Of a stretch of DNA of 64,000 bases, positions 54,205-62,867 are shown piece by piece. This DNA comes from Lachnospiraceae bacterium (GTDB taxonomy: Bacteria; Bacillota; Clostridia; Lachnospirales; Lachnospiraceae). The stretch spans positions 184,362 through 248,361 of the forward strand of contig JAAWRC010000001.1 in assembly GCA_022800815.1 (NCBI GenBank). Reading direction: 5' to 3'. Made by a program: the position numbers and the translations under genes. The notes under the pieces were generated by a model. The model saw only the letters and a program-made list of their open reading frames with translations. It had not been told where the DNA came from and made no database searches. Numbering within the stretch: position 1 is the first letter of the stretch; each line of letters begins with the position of its first letter.

Positions 54205-54267
54205 AAAAAGATCAGGACGGCGGACATGGAGCGGCGGTATGTTCCTGTCCGTCGGACGTCTTTTTTG
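54205..54267 (+). terminator. Terminator-like hairpin after the permease gene
   Basis: AAAAAAGATCAGGACGG...GGACA pairs with TGTCC...CCGTCGGACGTCTTTTTT, imperfectly. A good T-run ends it. Confidence 0.6.
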
Positions 54268-54307
54268 ATAAACATCATAGGCTTGCACAACGAGGAGGAA
54301 CAAAGAA

Positions 54308-55189
54308 ATGCTTGTAAACATGAGGGATATGTTAAAGGATGCGGAGCAGCACAATTATGCGATCGGCTCCCTCAACACGCCGAACCTGGAAACCCTTCGT
54401 GCCGTGATCGGTGCGGCGGAGGAGCTTGGCTGCCCCATTATCATCAATCACGCCCAGGGCCATGAGCCGGTGGTCCATCTGGAGACCATTGCACCGCTGA
54501 TGAAGATGTATGCGGAGAATGCGAAGGTGCCGGTGGCCATGCACATCGACCACGGCTTGGATATCGACTTCTGCATGAAGGCGGTGAGGGCGGGATTTAC
54601 TTCGATCATGTGTGACCGTTCTGAGTATCCCCTGGAGAAAAATATTGCGCTCACGAAGTCTTTCGTGGACCTGGTGAAGCCCCTCGGCATCACGGTGGAG
54701 GCAGAGCTTGGCGCCATGCCCAACAACATGCCCACCGAGGTGCCCGGACAGGAGCAGTCGGATCTCAGCGACCTGACCGTGTACTTCACGAAGGTGGACG
54801 AGGCGAAGAGGTTTGCCGAGGAGACCGGGGTGGACGTGCTGGCGATTTCCATCGGCACGGTCCACGGCATGTACAAGGCGAAATCCGACCTGGACATTGA
54901 GCGGATCAAGGCCATCCGTGCGGCCATCACCGACCAGAATGTGCATCTGGGCATGCACGGCTGTTCCGGCACGGAGCCGGACCAGGTGGTTGCGGCCGTG
55001 AACGCCGGGATCAAGAAGATCAACTACTTTACGGCCATGGACACGGCGGTTGCCCCTGTCTTAAAGCAGATGATCGACGACTATGAGGGCAGGCCCCTCA
55101 ACTATACCCTGATGGTGAACGTGGCCATGGAGGTGCTTCAGAAGGAAGCGAAGAAGGCCATGGAACTGTTCATGACCTGCAAAAAATAA
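54308..55189 (+). CDS. Class II aldolase, paralogue 1
   Basis: 293 residues of the zinc-dependent fructose/tagatose-bisphosphate aldolase family (KbaY/GatY/FbaA). The zinc-site motif AMHIDHGLD is near 78-86, AEAELGAMP-type helix near 135, ISIGTVHGMY near 182-191, and LGMHGCSGTEPDQ near 217-229; here HGGSG of the family is HGCSG. It cleaves a ketose (bis)phosphate to dihydroxyacetone phosphate and an aldehyde. AACGAGGAGG precedes the ATG. A hairpin separates it from the kinase gene. Confidence 0.88.
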   Translation: MLVNMRDMLKDAEQHNYAIGSLNTPNLETLRAVIGAAEELGCPIIINHAQGHEPVVHLETIAPLMKMYAENAKVPVAMHIDHGLDIDFCMKAVRAGFTSIMCDRSEYPLEKNIALTKSFVDLVKPLGITVEAELGAMPNNMPTEVPGQEQSDLSDLTVYFTKVDEAKRFAEETGVDVLAISIGTVHGMYKAKSDLDIERIKAIRAAITDQNVHLGMHGCSGTEPDQVVAAVNAGIKKINYFTAMDTAVAPVLKQMIDDYEGRPLNYTLMVNVAMEVLQKEAKKAMELFMTCKK

Positions 55190-55213
55190 GGGATAACAGA
55201 CAGGAAAGGAAGG

Positions 55214-55272
55214 CCGGCGCACAAGGAGCCCCGCAGAGGCAGAGCGGGACGTTCGGTGCGCCGGGCGTTTTT
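55214..55272 (+). terminator. Attenuator-like hairpin between aldolase 1 and kinase
   Basis: CCGGCGCAC (55214-55222) pairs perfectly with GTGCGCCGG (55256-55264), with an inner CCCCGC/GCGGG stem, followed by GCGTTTTTG. Confidence 0.65.
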
Positions 55273-55306
55273 GGGAAGCTTTCAGGAATTAAGGAAGGGA
55301 GACCAT

Positions 55307-56797
55307 ATGCATATCGGACTTGACATCGGGACCTCCGGAACCAAGGCGGCCCTCGTGGGAACGGACGGCTCCGTTGCCGGCAGCTTCCAGGTCAGCTACG
55401 GCTTTGCGGACACGGCGGATGGCCACAGGGCCCTTGATGCCGGGGAGGTGTGGGAGGCGGTAAAGACCTGTCTGGAGGCCCTGGGAAGCCTGGGCGAGGT
55501 GGAGACGATCACCGTGTCGACTCTGGGGGAGGCAGTGATTCCCATGGATCGGGCGGGGGAGCCTTTGGCCCTCAGCATTACGGGGACGGACCGGCGGGGG
55601 ATCTGCGAGACGGCGGCCTTGGAAGAGACCGTGGGGCTTATGCATCTGATCGACATCACCGGACTCAATCCCACGTCTATTTATTCGGCGGGGAAACTTG
55701 TCTGGATGAAACGGGAAATGCCGGAGCTTTATGAGGCGGCCTGGAAGATTCCGCTTTTTCAGGATTATGTGATCTATCGCCTCTGCGGCCGTGCGGTCAT
55801 TGACTATTCCAGCGCCTCCAGGACACAGCTTTTTGACATCGGGACCATGGATTGGTCGGAGGAGCTTCTTGGGAAGACGGGGATTGACCGGGAGAAGCTC
55901 TCCCGGCCGGTGCCTGCCGGGACGGTAGCCGGAACGATCCGGAAGGAGCTTGCAGAGGAGCTGGGACTTTCAGCCTCTGCCAGGATTGTGGCGGGCACCC
56001 ATGACCATATCTGCAACGCCCTGGGAAGCGGGGTTTTTGAGGTGGGAAGCTGTGCCAACACGGTGGGAACCACGGAGGGGCTGACGGCAGTCCTTCGCAG
56101 GGAACAGCTTTCCTCGGAGTACGTGAACCGGTATCAGATCTCCTGCGAGCCCTTTGTGCGGCCGGGGCTTTTCAACACGGTGGCCTGGGAGAATACTTCC
56201 GGGGTGCTGCTTCGCTGGTTTGCGGAGGAATTCATGAGGGAGGAGCCGGCAGGGGAGCTGATCGCCACATTCGAAAAGCTCAATGGACGGATGAAGAGAG
56301 AGCCGACGAAGCTTCTGGTCCTGCCGCATTTTTCCGGGGCGGCCTCCCCCTATGGGGACGGAAGATCCAAAGGGGCGATCCTGGGACTTACGCTGGACAC
56401 GGAGCGGGAAGATATCTATAAGGCACTCATGGAGGGGGCGAACATGGAACTGGCCCTGATCCTGGAGGGCCTCACGAAGGCGGGGCTTGCGGTGGGACAC
56501 CTGGTCTCCACCGGAGGAGCTTTGTCCCCGCAGCTTCTGCAGATCAAGGCGGATGTGCTTGGCATTCCGATCCATACGGTGGAGAGCCGGCAGACGGGAG
56601 CGCTCGGAGGAGCGATCCTGGGGGCTGTGGCGGCGGGGGCTTATGGGGATGTGAAAGAGGCCGTGTCCGCCATGGTACGGACCGGGAAGACTTATGAGCC
56701 GGATCCCGGGAGGAGCCGTATTTACAAAGAAAGACTTGCGCTGTACCGGCAGATCTATCCGGCCATTGCGGGGATCAGCCACGGGCTGGGAGAATAG
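55307..56797 (+). CDS. FGGY-family carbohydrate kinase
   Basis: 496 residues of the FGGY family (xylulokinase/gluconate kinase branch). HIGLDIGTSGTKAALVGTDG is the phosphate-1 motif; NTVGTTEGLTAV lies in the middle, and the C-terminal part shows VGHLVSTGGALSPQLLQIKADVLG, the signature 2 region, and GALGGAILGAV. It phosphorylates a ketose, probably the product of the isomerase at 46766. AAGGAAGGGAG precedes ATG 55307. Confidence 0.9.
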   Translation: MHIGLDIGTSGTKAALVGTDGSVAGSFQVSYGFADTADGHRALDAGEVWEAVKTCLEALGSLGEVETITVSTLGEAVIPMDRAGEPLALSITGTDRRGICETAALEETVGLMHLIDITGLNPTSIYSAGKLVWMKREMPELYEAAWKIPLFQDYVIYRLCGRAVIDYSSASRTQLFDIGTMDWSEELLGKTGIDREKLSRPVPAGTVAGTIRKELAEELGLSASARIVAGTHDHICNALGSGVFEVGSCANTVGTTEGLTAVLRREQLSSEYVNRYQISCEPFVRPGLFNTVAWENTSGVLLRWFAEEFMREEPAGELIATFEKLNGRMKREPTKLLVLPHFSGAASPYGDGRSKGAILGLTLDTEREDIYKALMEGANMELALILEGLTKAGLAVGHLVSTGGALSPQLLQIKADVLGIPIHTVESRQTGALGGAILGAVAAGAYGDVKEAVSAMVRTGKTYEPDPGRSRIYKERLALYRQIYPAIAGISHGLGE

Positions 56798-56845
56798 GGG
56801 AACAAAATCTTTTCATAAGAAAATAAAAACGGAGGATTTTCAGCT

Positions 56846-57688
56846 ATGATTTCAAATTATTCAGATATTCTGGCTTTTGCGAAAGAACATAAGGTGACCA
56901 TCGGGGCGTTCAACACTTTTAATATGGAAATGATGCAGGCCGTGGTGTCTGCCGCCGACAAAAAGCAGGTGCCCCTGATCGCCCAGACCTATCATGCCCA
57001 TGCGGACTATGCGGGCGCAGACTACATGCGGGCGATCTACGGAGTGGCGGCGGAGCATGCCTCCGTCAATATCGCCCTGGGGCTGGACCACGGCAAATCC
57101 TTTGCTCAGGCAGAGACCTGCGTGAAGGCCGGCTACACGGGCGTGATGATCGACCTGGCTTCGGAGGACTACGACAGAAACGTGGCAGAGACGAAGCGGG
57201 TGGTGGAGCTGGCCCATGGGAAGGGGGTCTCCGTGGAGGCGGAGCTTGGCGTCATCGCCGATGCGGACCGTTCCCTGGAGGAGATCGCTGCCGGCTACAC
57301 GGACCCGGAGGTGGCGAGAAGGTTTGCGAAGGACACGGGCGTGGACTGCCTGGCCGTGTCGGTGGGAACGGCCCACGGCACCTATGCCCACACGCCGAAG
57401 ATCAACTTTGATCTTTTAAAGGAACTCATCGACACCGTGTGCTGCCCCATTGTCGTCCATGGCGGCTCCGGAACCCCGGATGAGGACGTGGAGGAGATGG
57501 TCCGCCTGGGAATCGCCAAGCTCAACGTGGGCACGGATTTCTTTGACGCCTACAAGAAGGCCATGTTCGACGTGATGACGGAGAAGGGACTCGGCTGCGA
57601 CGTGATCGAGGTGATGGCGGCGGCGAGGGCGGCCGTGGAGAAGGTGGCCCTCCACAAGCTGGACATCCTGGGGAGGTTCCGGGTATAG
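56846..57688 (+). CDS. Class II aldolase, paralogue 2
   Basis: 280 residues, same family as the gene at 54308 but clearly distinct (under about 35% identical by eye). Zinc-site motifs are ALGLDHGKS near 78-86, VEAELGVIADADRS near 131-144, VSVGTAHGTYAHTP near 172-185, and IVVHGGSGTPDEDV near 204-217. ACGGAGGATT precedes the ATG. Having two class II aldolases in one locus suggests two substrates, for example a mono- and a bisphosphate, or two diastereomers. Confidence 0.9.
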   Translation: MISNYSDILAFAKEHKVTIGAFNTFNMEMMQAVVSAADKKQVPLIAQTYHAHADYAGADYMRAIYGVAAEHASVNIALGLDHGKSFAQAETCVKAGYTGVMIDLASEDYDRNVAETKRVVELAHGKGVSVEAELGVIADADRSLEEIAAGYTDPEVARRFAKDTGVDCLAVSVGTAHGTYAHTPKINFDLLKELIDTVCCPIVVHGGSGTPDEDVEEMVRLGIAKLNVGTDFFDAYKKAMFDVMTEKGLGCDVIEVMAAARAAVEKVALHKLDILGRFRV

Positions 57689-57718
57689 CGGATCCTGTGA
57701 CGAAAACTTTTGATTTCG

Positions 57719-57777
57719 CAATAGTTTCTGACTTGCAAGTCGGAAACTATTGTATTTTCCGGGGTTTCGGGTATAAT
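57719..57777 (+). promoter_or_regulatory. 34-bp palindrome over a promoter before the DUF4143 gene
   Basis: The near-perfect palindrome (57719-57752) has arms CAATAGTTTC/GAAACTATTG around the perfect core GACTTGCAAGTC. The -35 TTGTAT (57750-57755) overlaps its right end; 16 bases later is TATAAT (57772-57777). This fits a repressor site or a terminator of the aldolase gene read as TATTGTATTTT. Confidence 0.6.
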
Positions 57778-57804
57778 AGACATAAGAAATTTCGGAGGTG
57801 GCTT

Positions 57805-59040
57805 ATGTCGTCAGAGCTGATCGACCGTCCTGAGTATTTGGAACAGCTGATTCAGAATAAGGATGTGGATCTGGTGAAGATTGTTACCGGAATCCGCAGA
57901 TGCGGAAAATCTTCCCTTTTGGAACTGTTCCACCGGTATCTGAGGGAGAACGGCGTGCCGGAGGCAAAGGTGATCCACATGAATCTGGAATCGCTGCGTT
58001 ACCGGGAGCTGACGGATTATCTTTCCTTTTATGATCATGTCAGTGAACGGATTTCGGGGGACGGAAAAACCTATCTGATCTTTGATGAATTACAGGCGGT
58101 GGAGCATTGGGAAAAAGCCATCGAGTCCTTTCGCCTGGATTTTGACGTGGATATTTATATCACGGGCTCCAATGCCTGTCTGCTGTCAACGGAATTTTCC
58201 ACGCTGCTTTCCGGAAGATACGTGGAGATCCGTATGCTGCCGCTGTCCTTCAAGGAATTTCTGAGGTTCGGCGAGTTTGGTGCGGCGAGCACCATGGACG
58301 AGCGGTTTCAGAAGTATCTGCAGTTTGGCGGGATGCCGATCCTCAGAGAATACCGGTTCCATGAGGCGAGGTGCAATCAGGCGCTGGAAGGGATTTATTC
58401 CACCGTGGTCCTGCGTGACGTTTTACAGAGGAACCCTCAGGCGGACCCTGCCATCCTTCAGAAAATCGTACTTTTTCTCTGCGGCAATATCGGCAGTATC
58501 ACCTCCCCGAACAACATCGGCAACGTATTGTCCGGGGAAGGCGACCTCCAAAAAGGACGGGGCAGAAAAAACATGGCGGGGAAGACCGTCGACAGATATA
58601 TTGGGATGCTGCGGGATGCGTTCGTCTTTTATTCGGTGGGCCGATATGACGTCAAAGGAAAGCAGCTGTTAAAAACCCTGGGCAAGAACTATATCGTCGA
58701 CCTGGGGTTCCGCAACGTGCTCCTCGGCTACCGTGATGTGGACCGGGGGCACATTATGGAGAACGTAGTGTTTTTGGAGTTGCTCCGCCGTGAGTACCGT
58801 GTCTGTATCGGCAAGGTCGGAGAGACAGAGGTGGATTTTGTGGCGGAAAAACCGGACGACAGAGTGTATATTCAGGTGACGGAAAGCATGCAGGTACCGG
58901 AGACGCGTGACCGGGAGCTTCGGCCCCTCCGCATGATTCCGGACAATTATGAAAAGCTGGTGCTGTCCATGGACAGAAGTTATATTCATTCCTACGACGG
59001 AATCAAATCTTTGAACCTGATCGACTGGCTGCTGGCCTGA
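57805..59040 (+). CDS. AAA ATPase with C-terminal DUF4143
   Basis: 411 residues. Walker A GIRRCGKSSLLE lies near 27-38, YLIFDELQAVEHWEKAI (Walker B) near 91-107, a sensor ITGSNACLLSTEFSTLLSGR near 120-139, and the C-terminal DUF4143 nuclease-like core (ENVVFLELLRREYRV...GETEVDFVAEK). This ATPase family is common and scattered in Firmicutes and Bacteroidetes; its role is unknown. It has its own promoter, so it is likely an inserted unit within the sugar locus rather than a part of the pathway. CGGAGGTGG precedes ATG 57805. Confidence 0.85.
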   Translation: MSSELIDRPEYLEQLIQNKDVDLVKIVTGIRRCGKSSLLELFHRYLRENGVPEAKVIHMNLESLRYRELTDYLSFYDHVSERISGDGKTYLIFDELQAVEHWEKAIESFRLDFDVDIYITGSNACLLSTEFSTLLSGRYVEIRMLPLSFKEFLRFGEFGAASTMDERFQKYLQFGGMPILREYRFHEARCNQALEGIYSTVVLRDVLQRNPQADPAILQKIVLFLCGNIGSITSPNNIGNVLSGEGDLQKGRGRKNMAGKTVDRYIGMLRDAFVFYSVGRYDVKGKQLLKTLGKNYIVDLGFRNVLLGYRDVDRGHIMENVVFLELLRREYRVCIGKVGETEVDFVAEKPDDRVYIQVTESMQVPETRDRELRPLRMIPDNYEKLVLSMDRSYIHSYDGIKSLNLIDWLLA

Positions 59041-59121
59041 ATATCCGGCGGGCAGGTGCGGCCAGGGGACAGCGCCGCAGAACATAAAGAGGATAAAACA
59101 TGGAGAAAGCGAGGGAACATG

Positions 59122-60099
59122 ATGAGCGGTCAAACAAAGAAATACGATGTGATCTGTATCGGGCAGGTGGTGCAGGACATCATGGTGACGGACATTCCGG
59201 AGAATGCGCTGACGAGGGATTCCGATACGGTCATGGCGGGGCAGGTGCTCCTCACTTCCGGCGGGGATGCGGTCAATGAGGCCTGCATGCTGGCGAAGCT
59301 GGGAAATCACTCGGCGCTTCTCACCAGACTGGATAATCGGAACGTGGGGGACATGATTTACGGAGACCTGACCCGTGGGGGCGTGGACACGTCGCTCTTA
59401 ATCCGGCCGGACGACTGCAAGACCTTCTCCACGGTGGTGGTGGTGAAGGAGAACGGGGATCATTCCTTCCTGATCGGGCCGGGGGAAAATTTCATGCTGA
59501 AAATGTCGGACATCGACCTTTCGGTCTTTGAGGAGACCAGGGCCGTGACGGCGGGAAGCATCTATGCCCTGGGGGAGCTGGACACGGGCGGACTGGCTGT
59601 GATCTTTAAAAAAGCTCAAGAGGCGGGGGCCATCACCGTGGCCGACATGAATTTCGACACCCTGGGGCTGGGGCCCCACGCCATCGACAGCGTGTACCCT
59701 TACACGGATTACCTGATGCCCAGCTATGAGGAGGCCGTCTACGTGACAGGGGAGAAGGACCCGGATAAAATTGCCGACGTCTTTCTGGCGGCGGGAGTGA
59801 AGAACGTGGTGTTAAAGATCGGGGCGGAGGGCTGTTTTTTCAAGAATGCCGAAAAGCGGTTCTTTACGGATCCCTATGAGATTACTCCCGTGGACACCAC
59901 CGGCTGCGGGGACAACTTCGTGGCGGCATTCCTTCACGGCCTCCTGAAAGGCATGGGGCCGGAGGAGTGTGCGGAGTTTGCCTGCGGGGCAGGTGCCCTT
60001 AACTCCCAGGGGATCGGCGCCCACCTCCACATCCGGTCGGAGGCGCAGATCCGGGAGTTCATGGCCTCGGCGAAGAAACGGGAGCTTGGGAGGAAGTAG
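59122..60099 (+). CDS. PfkB-family carbohydrate kinase
   Basis: About 325 residues of the ribokinase/PfkB family. TSGGDAVNEACMLAKLG (motif 1 region) lies near 43-59, and motif 2 reads VDTTGCGDNFVAAFLHGLL near 262-280, with the catalytic Asp; the usual GAGD is GCGD here. It phosphorylates a sugar, sugar phosphate or nucleoside; in tagatose-like pathways a PfkB enzyme adds the second phosphate. Two ATGs (59119, 59122) compete; 59122 fits GAGGG better. Confidence 0.88.
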   Translation: MSGQTKKYDVICIGQVVQDIMVTDIPENALTRDSDTVMAGQVLLTSGGDAVNEACMLAKLGNHSALLTRLDNRNVGDMIYGDLTRGGVDTSLLIRPDDCKTFSTVVVVKENGDHSFLIGPGENFMLKMSDIDLSVFEETRAVTAGSIYALGELDTGGLAVIFKKAQEAGAITVADMNFDTLGLGPHAIDSVYPYTDYLMPSYEEAVYVTGEKDPDKIADVFLAAGVKNVVLKIGAEGCFFKNAEKRFFTDPYEITPVDTTGCGDNFVAAFLHGLLKGMGPEECAEFACGAGALNSQGIGAHLHIRSEAQIREFMASAKKRELGRK

Positions 60100-60678
60100 G
60101 ACATTTGGTCCGGGCAGTGAGGTTGATTCTCTGGTGGGGCCGATATACCCTATTTTCTGAAAACCCATGTTCAGAAAATGCTTGGCTATCTGTTCACCGC
60201 CGTTAAAATGGGAGATGTACACGCTGCTGAAGCCTTCCATCTTCTTGGTGATCATCACGGCCGGAACCTGTAGGCGCTGATAGGCGGGCAGGCTCTGCTT
60301 TGTGGAGACCGGGACTGCGATCACACCGTCCACTTTTCTCTGGCGCAGCTGGGCAAGGATGTTTTTCTCCTTTTCCAGACTGCGGTGCGTGTTGCAGATA
60401 ATGACGCTGTATCCTTCATAAAAGGCCTGATTTTCTATGGATTCTATGATTTCGCTGAAAAAAGGGTAGGCAATTTCCAGGACCAGCAGGCCGATGAGGT
60501 TCGTCCGGTTGCCCGCCAGACTCTGGGCGATGAGATTCGGTTCATAATCCAGTTCTTTGACCCAGTGGAGTACCTTTTGGCGTGTCTCTGCCTTGACGGA
60601 AGGGTGGTTGGAGAGAACCCTGGAGACGGTGACTCTGGAAACCCCCGCTTTGTCGGCAATATCCTGCATGCTGACCAT
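60100..60678 (-). pseudogene. LacI-family repressor, C-terminally truncated
   Basis: About 190 residues of a LacI protein are intact (VSMQDIADKAGVSRVTVSRVLSN, then PSVKAETRQKVL, up to FQKIGYIGPTRES). The frame then runs into the antisense of pfkB, where the remaining approximately 130-140 residues of the effector domain should be. The break is within a few bases of the pfkB stop, suggesting a deletion. The protein would have a DNA-binding domain but an incomplete ligand domain. Confidence 0.75.
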
Positions 60679-60739
60679 GGCATTACCTCCATTAGGGATA
60701 TTTTATTTCGGACTGCCTTTGTTGTCAAGAATAGAAGAG

Positions 60740-60954
60740 AAGGGGCTGTCGGGAAATAGATAGTCCATCAAAACTAGAGGAGAGGCAGTGACATACGCAA
60801 GCCACTGTCCCTCCTCTGAAATTTTTGATAAAAAAGAGAAAAAAGATGGCTAACGACAACCATCTTTCCTCCGTTACATGATATCTGATTTTTATGGGAA
60901 TCTTTCTGTCAGGGGCTCAAATGCTTAAAATCTGGCATTTCCCGACAGCCCCTT
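60740..60954. repeat. 215-bp element with 18-base perfect terminal inverted repeats
   Basis: AAGGGGCTGTCGGGAAAT (60740-60757) and its exact complement (60937-60954) bound the element. Two hairpins lie inside: GGAGAGGCAGTG...CCACTGTCCCTCC, and AAAGATGG...CCATCTTT. No coding frame. GGGGCTGTC-type ends are like those of several IS families, so it may be a MITE moved by such a transposase. It separates the truncated lacI from tetR. Confidence 0.75.
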
Positions 60955-60955
60955 T

Positions 60956-61477
60956 TTATGAGTTATGACTTAGCCCAGAGGTGATAGTGTCGTTAATATG
61001 CTTTTGAATCTCCTCCGGCGTTTCGTCAAAGTCATATTTTATCCACTGATAGATGATTCCAAAATAGCCGTAGATAAAGAAAGACATAAGATAAGACTGT
61101 TTCTTATCGTAGATTTCCCCGCCGGGAATTAGCTTTTCCATTGTTTGCATAATGGTTGTAATAAGTCCGTGTTTATTCAGGAGCGAAAACAGCTTTCTGT
61201 TTTCATATATAAAATTAGTAAGTAATGCACCTTTGTCTTTTGCAGCTTCTTCTTCGTGTTCGTCGGCATATCGTTCCCATTCATAATCAATTTTGAAAAG
61301 GAGCAAATCCTCTTTGTTGTTTTTCCTATCAAAGTGGCGATAAAATGTCGTGCGTCCAATGTCTGCCTTTTCACAGATTGCATTTACATTTATTTCATCA
61401 AAAGATTGTGACTGCATCAGTTTAATAAGAGCGTCCGCAAGGCACAGCTTCATAAATAGAGTTTGATTCTTTTTCAC
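60956..61477 (-). CDS. TetR/AcrR-family regulator
   Basis: About 173 residues. The helix-turn-helix has the pattern LADALIKLMQSQSFDEINVN and ICEKADIGRTTFYRHFDRK; the rest is an AT-rich helical domain with the C-terminal TetR_C-like FFIYGYFGIIYQWI. GTG 61477 or TTG 61486 can serve as start; AAGGAGGG lies at 61490-61496. It is divergent from the hydrolase gene and probably represses it. Base composition is low GC compared with the rest of the window. Confidence 0.88.
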   Translation of the reverse strand: MKKNQTLFMKLCLADALIKLMQSQSFDEINVNAICEKADIGRTTFYRHFDRKNNKEDLLLFKIDYEWERYADEHEEEAAKDKGALLTNFIYENRKLFSLLNKHGLITTIMQTMEKLIPGGEIYDKKQSYLMSFFIYGYFGIIYQWIKYDFDETPEEIQKHINDTITSGLSHNS

Positions 61478-61543
61478 GAGGTACAAAACCCTCCTTTTTG
61501 TTCCGCATAGCGTTTAGAAATATTTTTTTTATATTCGCATCTG

Positions 61544-61617
61544 TTGACATAAAAATATTTTTTGAGTACACTAATGTCAGATAGGAACAAATGTGTTTTA
61601 TAAGTATTTTTGTTTCC
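61544..61617 (+). promoter_or_regulatory. Hydrolase promoter and possible TetR operator
   Basis: TTGACA at 61544-61549, 17 bases, TACACT at 61567-61572 is a consensus-type promoter. Right at the start point, GGAACAAA (61584-61591) and TTTTGTTTCC (61608-61617) form an imperfect inverted repeat that could bind the divergent TetR. Confidence 0.6.
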
Positions 61618-61676
61618 GATGGTTAAATTCTAACACTCTGGAACTGATTTGTCAAGAAGAAAGGAATTAAAGGAGA

Positions 61677-62633
61677 ATGAAAAAGGTTATGAAAATTTTA
61701 GGAATTGTTGTTTTATGTATTGTTGCCCTTGTTGTGGCGCTTATGGTCAAGAATTATTTTGATTCTAAAAAACCGCTTTTATCGGATGACTATTATACAG
61801 GCTTCAAGTCGGATTCGGAACTGGAGAAAAAGTTTTCGGGCAAGGGTGACTTTACCGTTTCGAGCGCTACATACAAATCGGATAATAAATCTATTGGAAA
61901 CTTCCGTATTTGGTATCCCTCTGAAACGGAAAATGGCACAAAAACTTATCCGCTGATTGTCGTATCCAACGGCAGCAATACGCCCGCATTGATTTATCAG
62001 CCTTACTTTGAGCGTTTGGCATCATGGGGCTTTGTTGTAATCGGAAACGATGATAAACAGACTGGTACAGGCGATACCACTTCTGAAACATTGAACTATA
62101 TGCTCTCTTTGAATAAAGATATGAACAGTATTTTTTGCGGCAAGATTGATGAAGATAAAATCGGCATTGCAGGTTACTCACAAGGCGGTGCGGCGGCAAT
62201 CCGTGCGGTAACAGAATTTGAGAACAGCAATAAATACAAAGCAATATTTACAGGCAGCGCTTCCTATGCTTTGCTCGCAAAGAATATGGGCTGGGAATAT
62301 GATATCTCAAAAGTGACGATTCCTTACTTTATGACGGGCGGAACAGGAGCATCCGACGACTCCGGCAATTATGGAGATGATGAATTTGCAGGCGTTGCGC
62401 CACTATTCTCGCTAAAAGATAATTATAATGGAATGCCGGGTGATGTTGAGAAGATTCGTGCCAGAGTGACAGGAGCCGAGCATTTTGAAATGCAGTTAAG
62501 GACGGACGGCTATATGACCGCATGGATGTTGTATCATCTGTATGAAGATGAGGAAGCTGCCAAAGTATTTGTCGGAGATGAGGCAGAAATCCTAAATAAT
62601 GCCAACTGGCAGGATATTGAGAAAAACAAGTAA
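61677..62633 (+). CDS. Membrane-anchored alpha/beta hydrolase
   Basis: 318 residues with an N-terminal membrane anchor (about 5-25). The hydrolase core has SNGSNTPALIYQPYFERLASWGFVV near 100-124, the nucleophile elbow IGIAGYSQGGAAAIRAV (Ser about 169) and a late His in GAEHFEMQL near 272. It resembles chlorophyllase/PET-hydrolase-like (DLH) proteins; substrate unknown. TAAAGGAGA precedes the ATG. With the divergent TetR gene it forms a cassette often seen on mobile elements of gut Firmicutes. Low GC supports transfer. Confidence 0.85.
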   Translation: MKKVMKILGIVVLCIVALVVALMVKNYFDSKKPLLSDDYYTGFKSDSELEKKFSGKGDFTVSSATYKSDNKSIGNFRIWYPSETENGTKTYPLIVVSNGSNTPALIYQPYFERLASWGFVVIGNDDKQTGTGDTTSETLNYMLSLNKDMNSIFCGKIDEDKIGIAGYSQGGAAAIRAVTEFENSNKYKAIFTGSASYALLAKNMGWEYDISKVTIPYFMTGGTGASDDSGNYGDDEFAGVAPLFSLKDNYNGMPGDVEKIRARVTGAEHFEMQLRTDGYMTAWMLYHLYEDEEAAKVFVGDEAEILNNANWQDIEKNK

Positions 62634-62643
62634 GGATTAGAAT

Positions 62644-62817
62644 ATGCAAACCGAATGGATAATATCTGCCCCATCTGCGGCAGAAAAACACACAATAAAA
62701 TACGGGAAGATTCCGGTATTGATAAACTATCCTCTATACTGTCCGAAATGCAGGCAGGAAACACTGGTAGACGCAAAGGATTTCCAGATAACCGTCATTC
62801 AAAAGCAGGAACACTAA
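62644..62817 (+). pseudogene. Cys-rich KTR protein (mobile-element marker), frameshifted
   Basis: The start MQTEWI and the end INYPLYCPKCRQETLVDAKDF (one frame) match small Cys-rich KTR proteins of conjugative elements. The middle zinc knuckle ICPICGRKTHNKIRED is in a different frame. Two compensating frameshifts, near 62660 and 62712, separate them, so the first CxxC is lost in the annotated frame. This gene is a usual cargo of integrative conjugative elements. Confidence 0.7.
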
Positions 62818-62830
62818 TCAAACCATGTAA

Positions 62831-62867
62831 GCCGCCGATTATGGGTAACACCATAGCGGCGGTTTTT
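62831..62867 (+). terminator. Terminator after the KTR gene
   Basis: GCCGCCG..TATGG, loop, CCATA.CGGCGG followed by TTTTTG. It overlaps the end of the convergent mobilisation-gene remnant. Confidence 0.75.

Noticed and set aside
59812..60099. Extension of the LacI reading frame into the pfkB 3' end.
   Set aside because: The sequence there is the antisense of conserved PfkB motifs; LacI similarity stops near 60110, so this part was not annotated as LacI.
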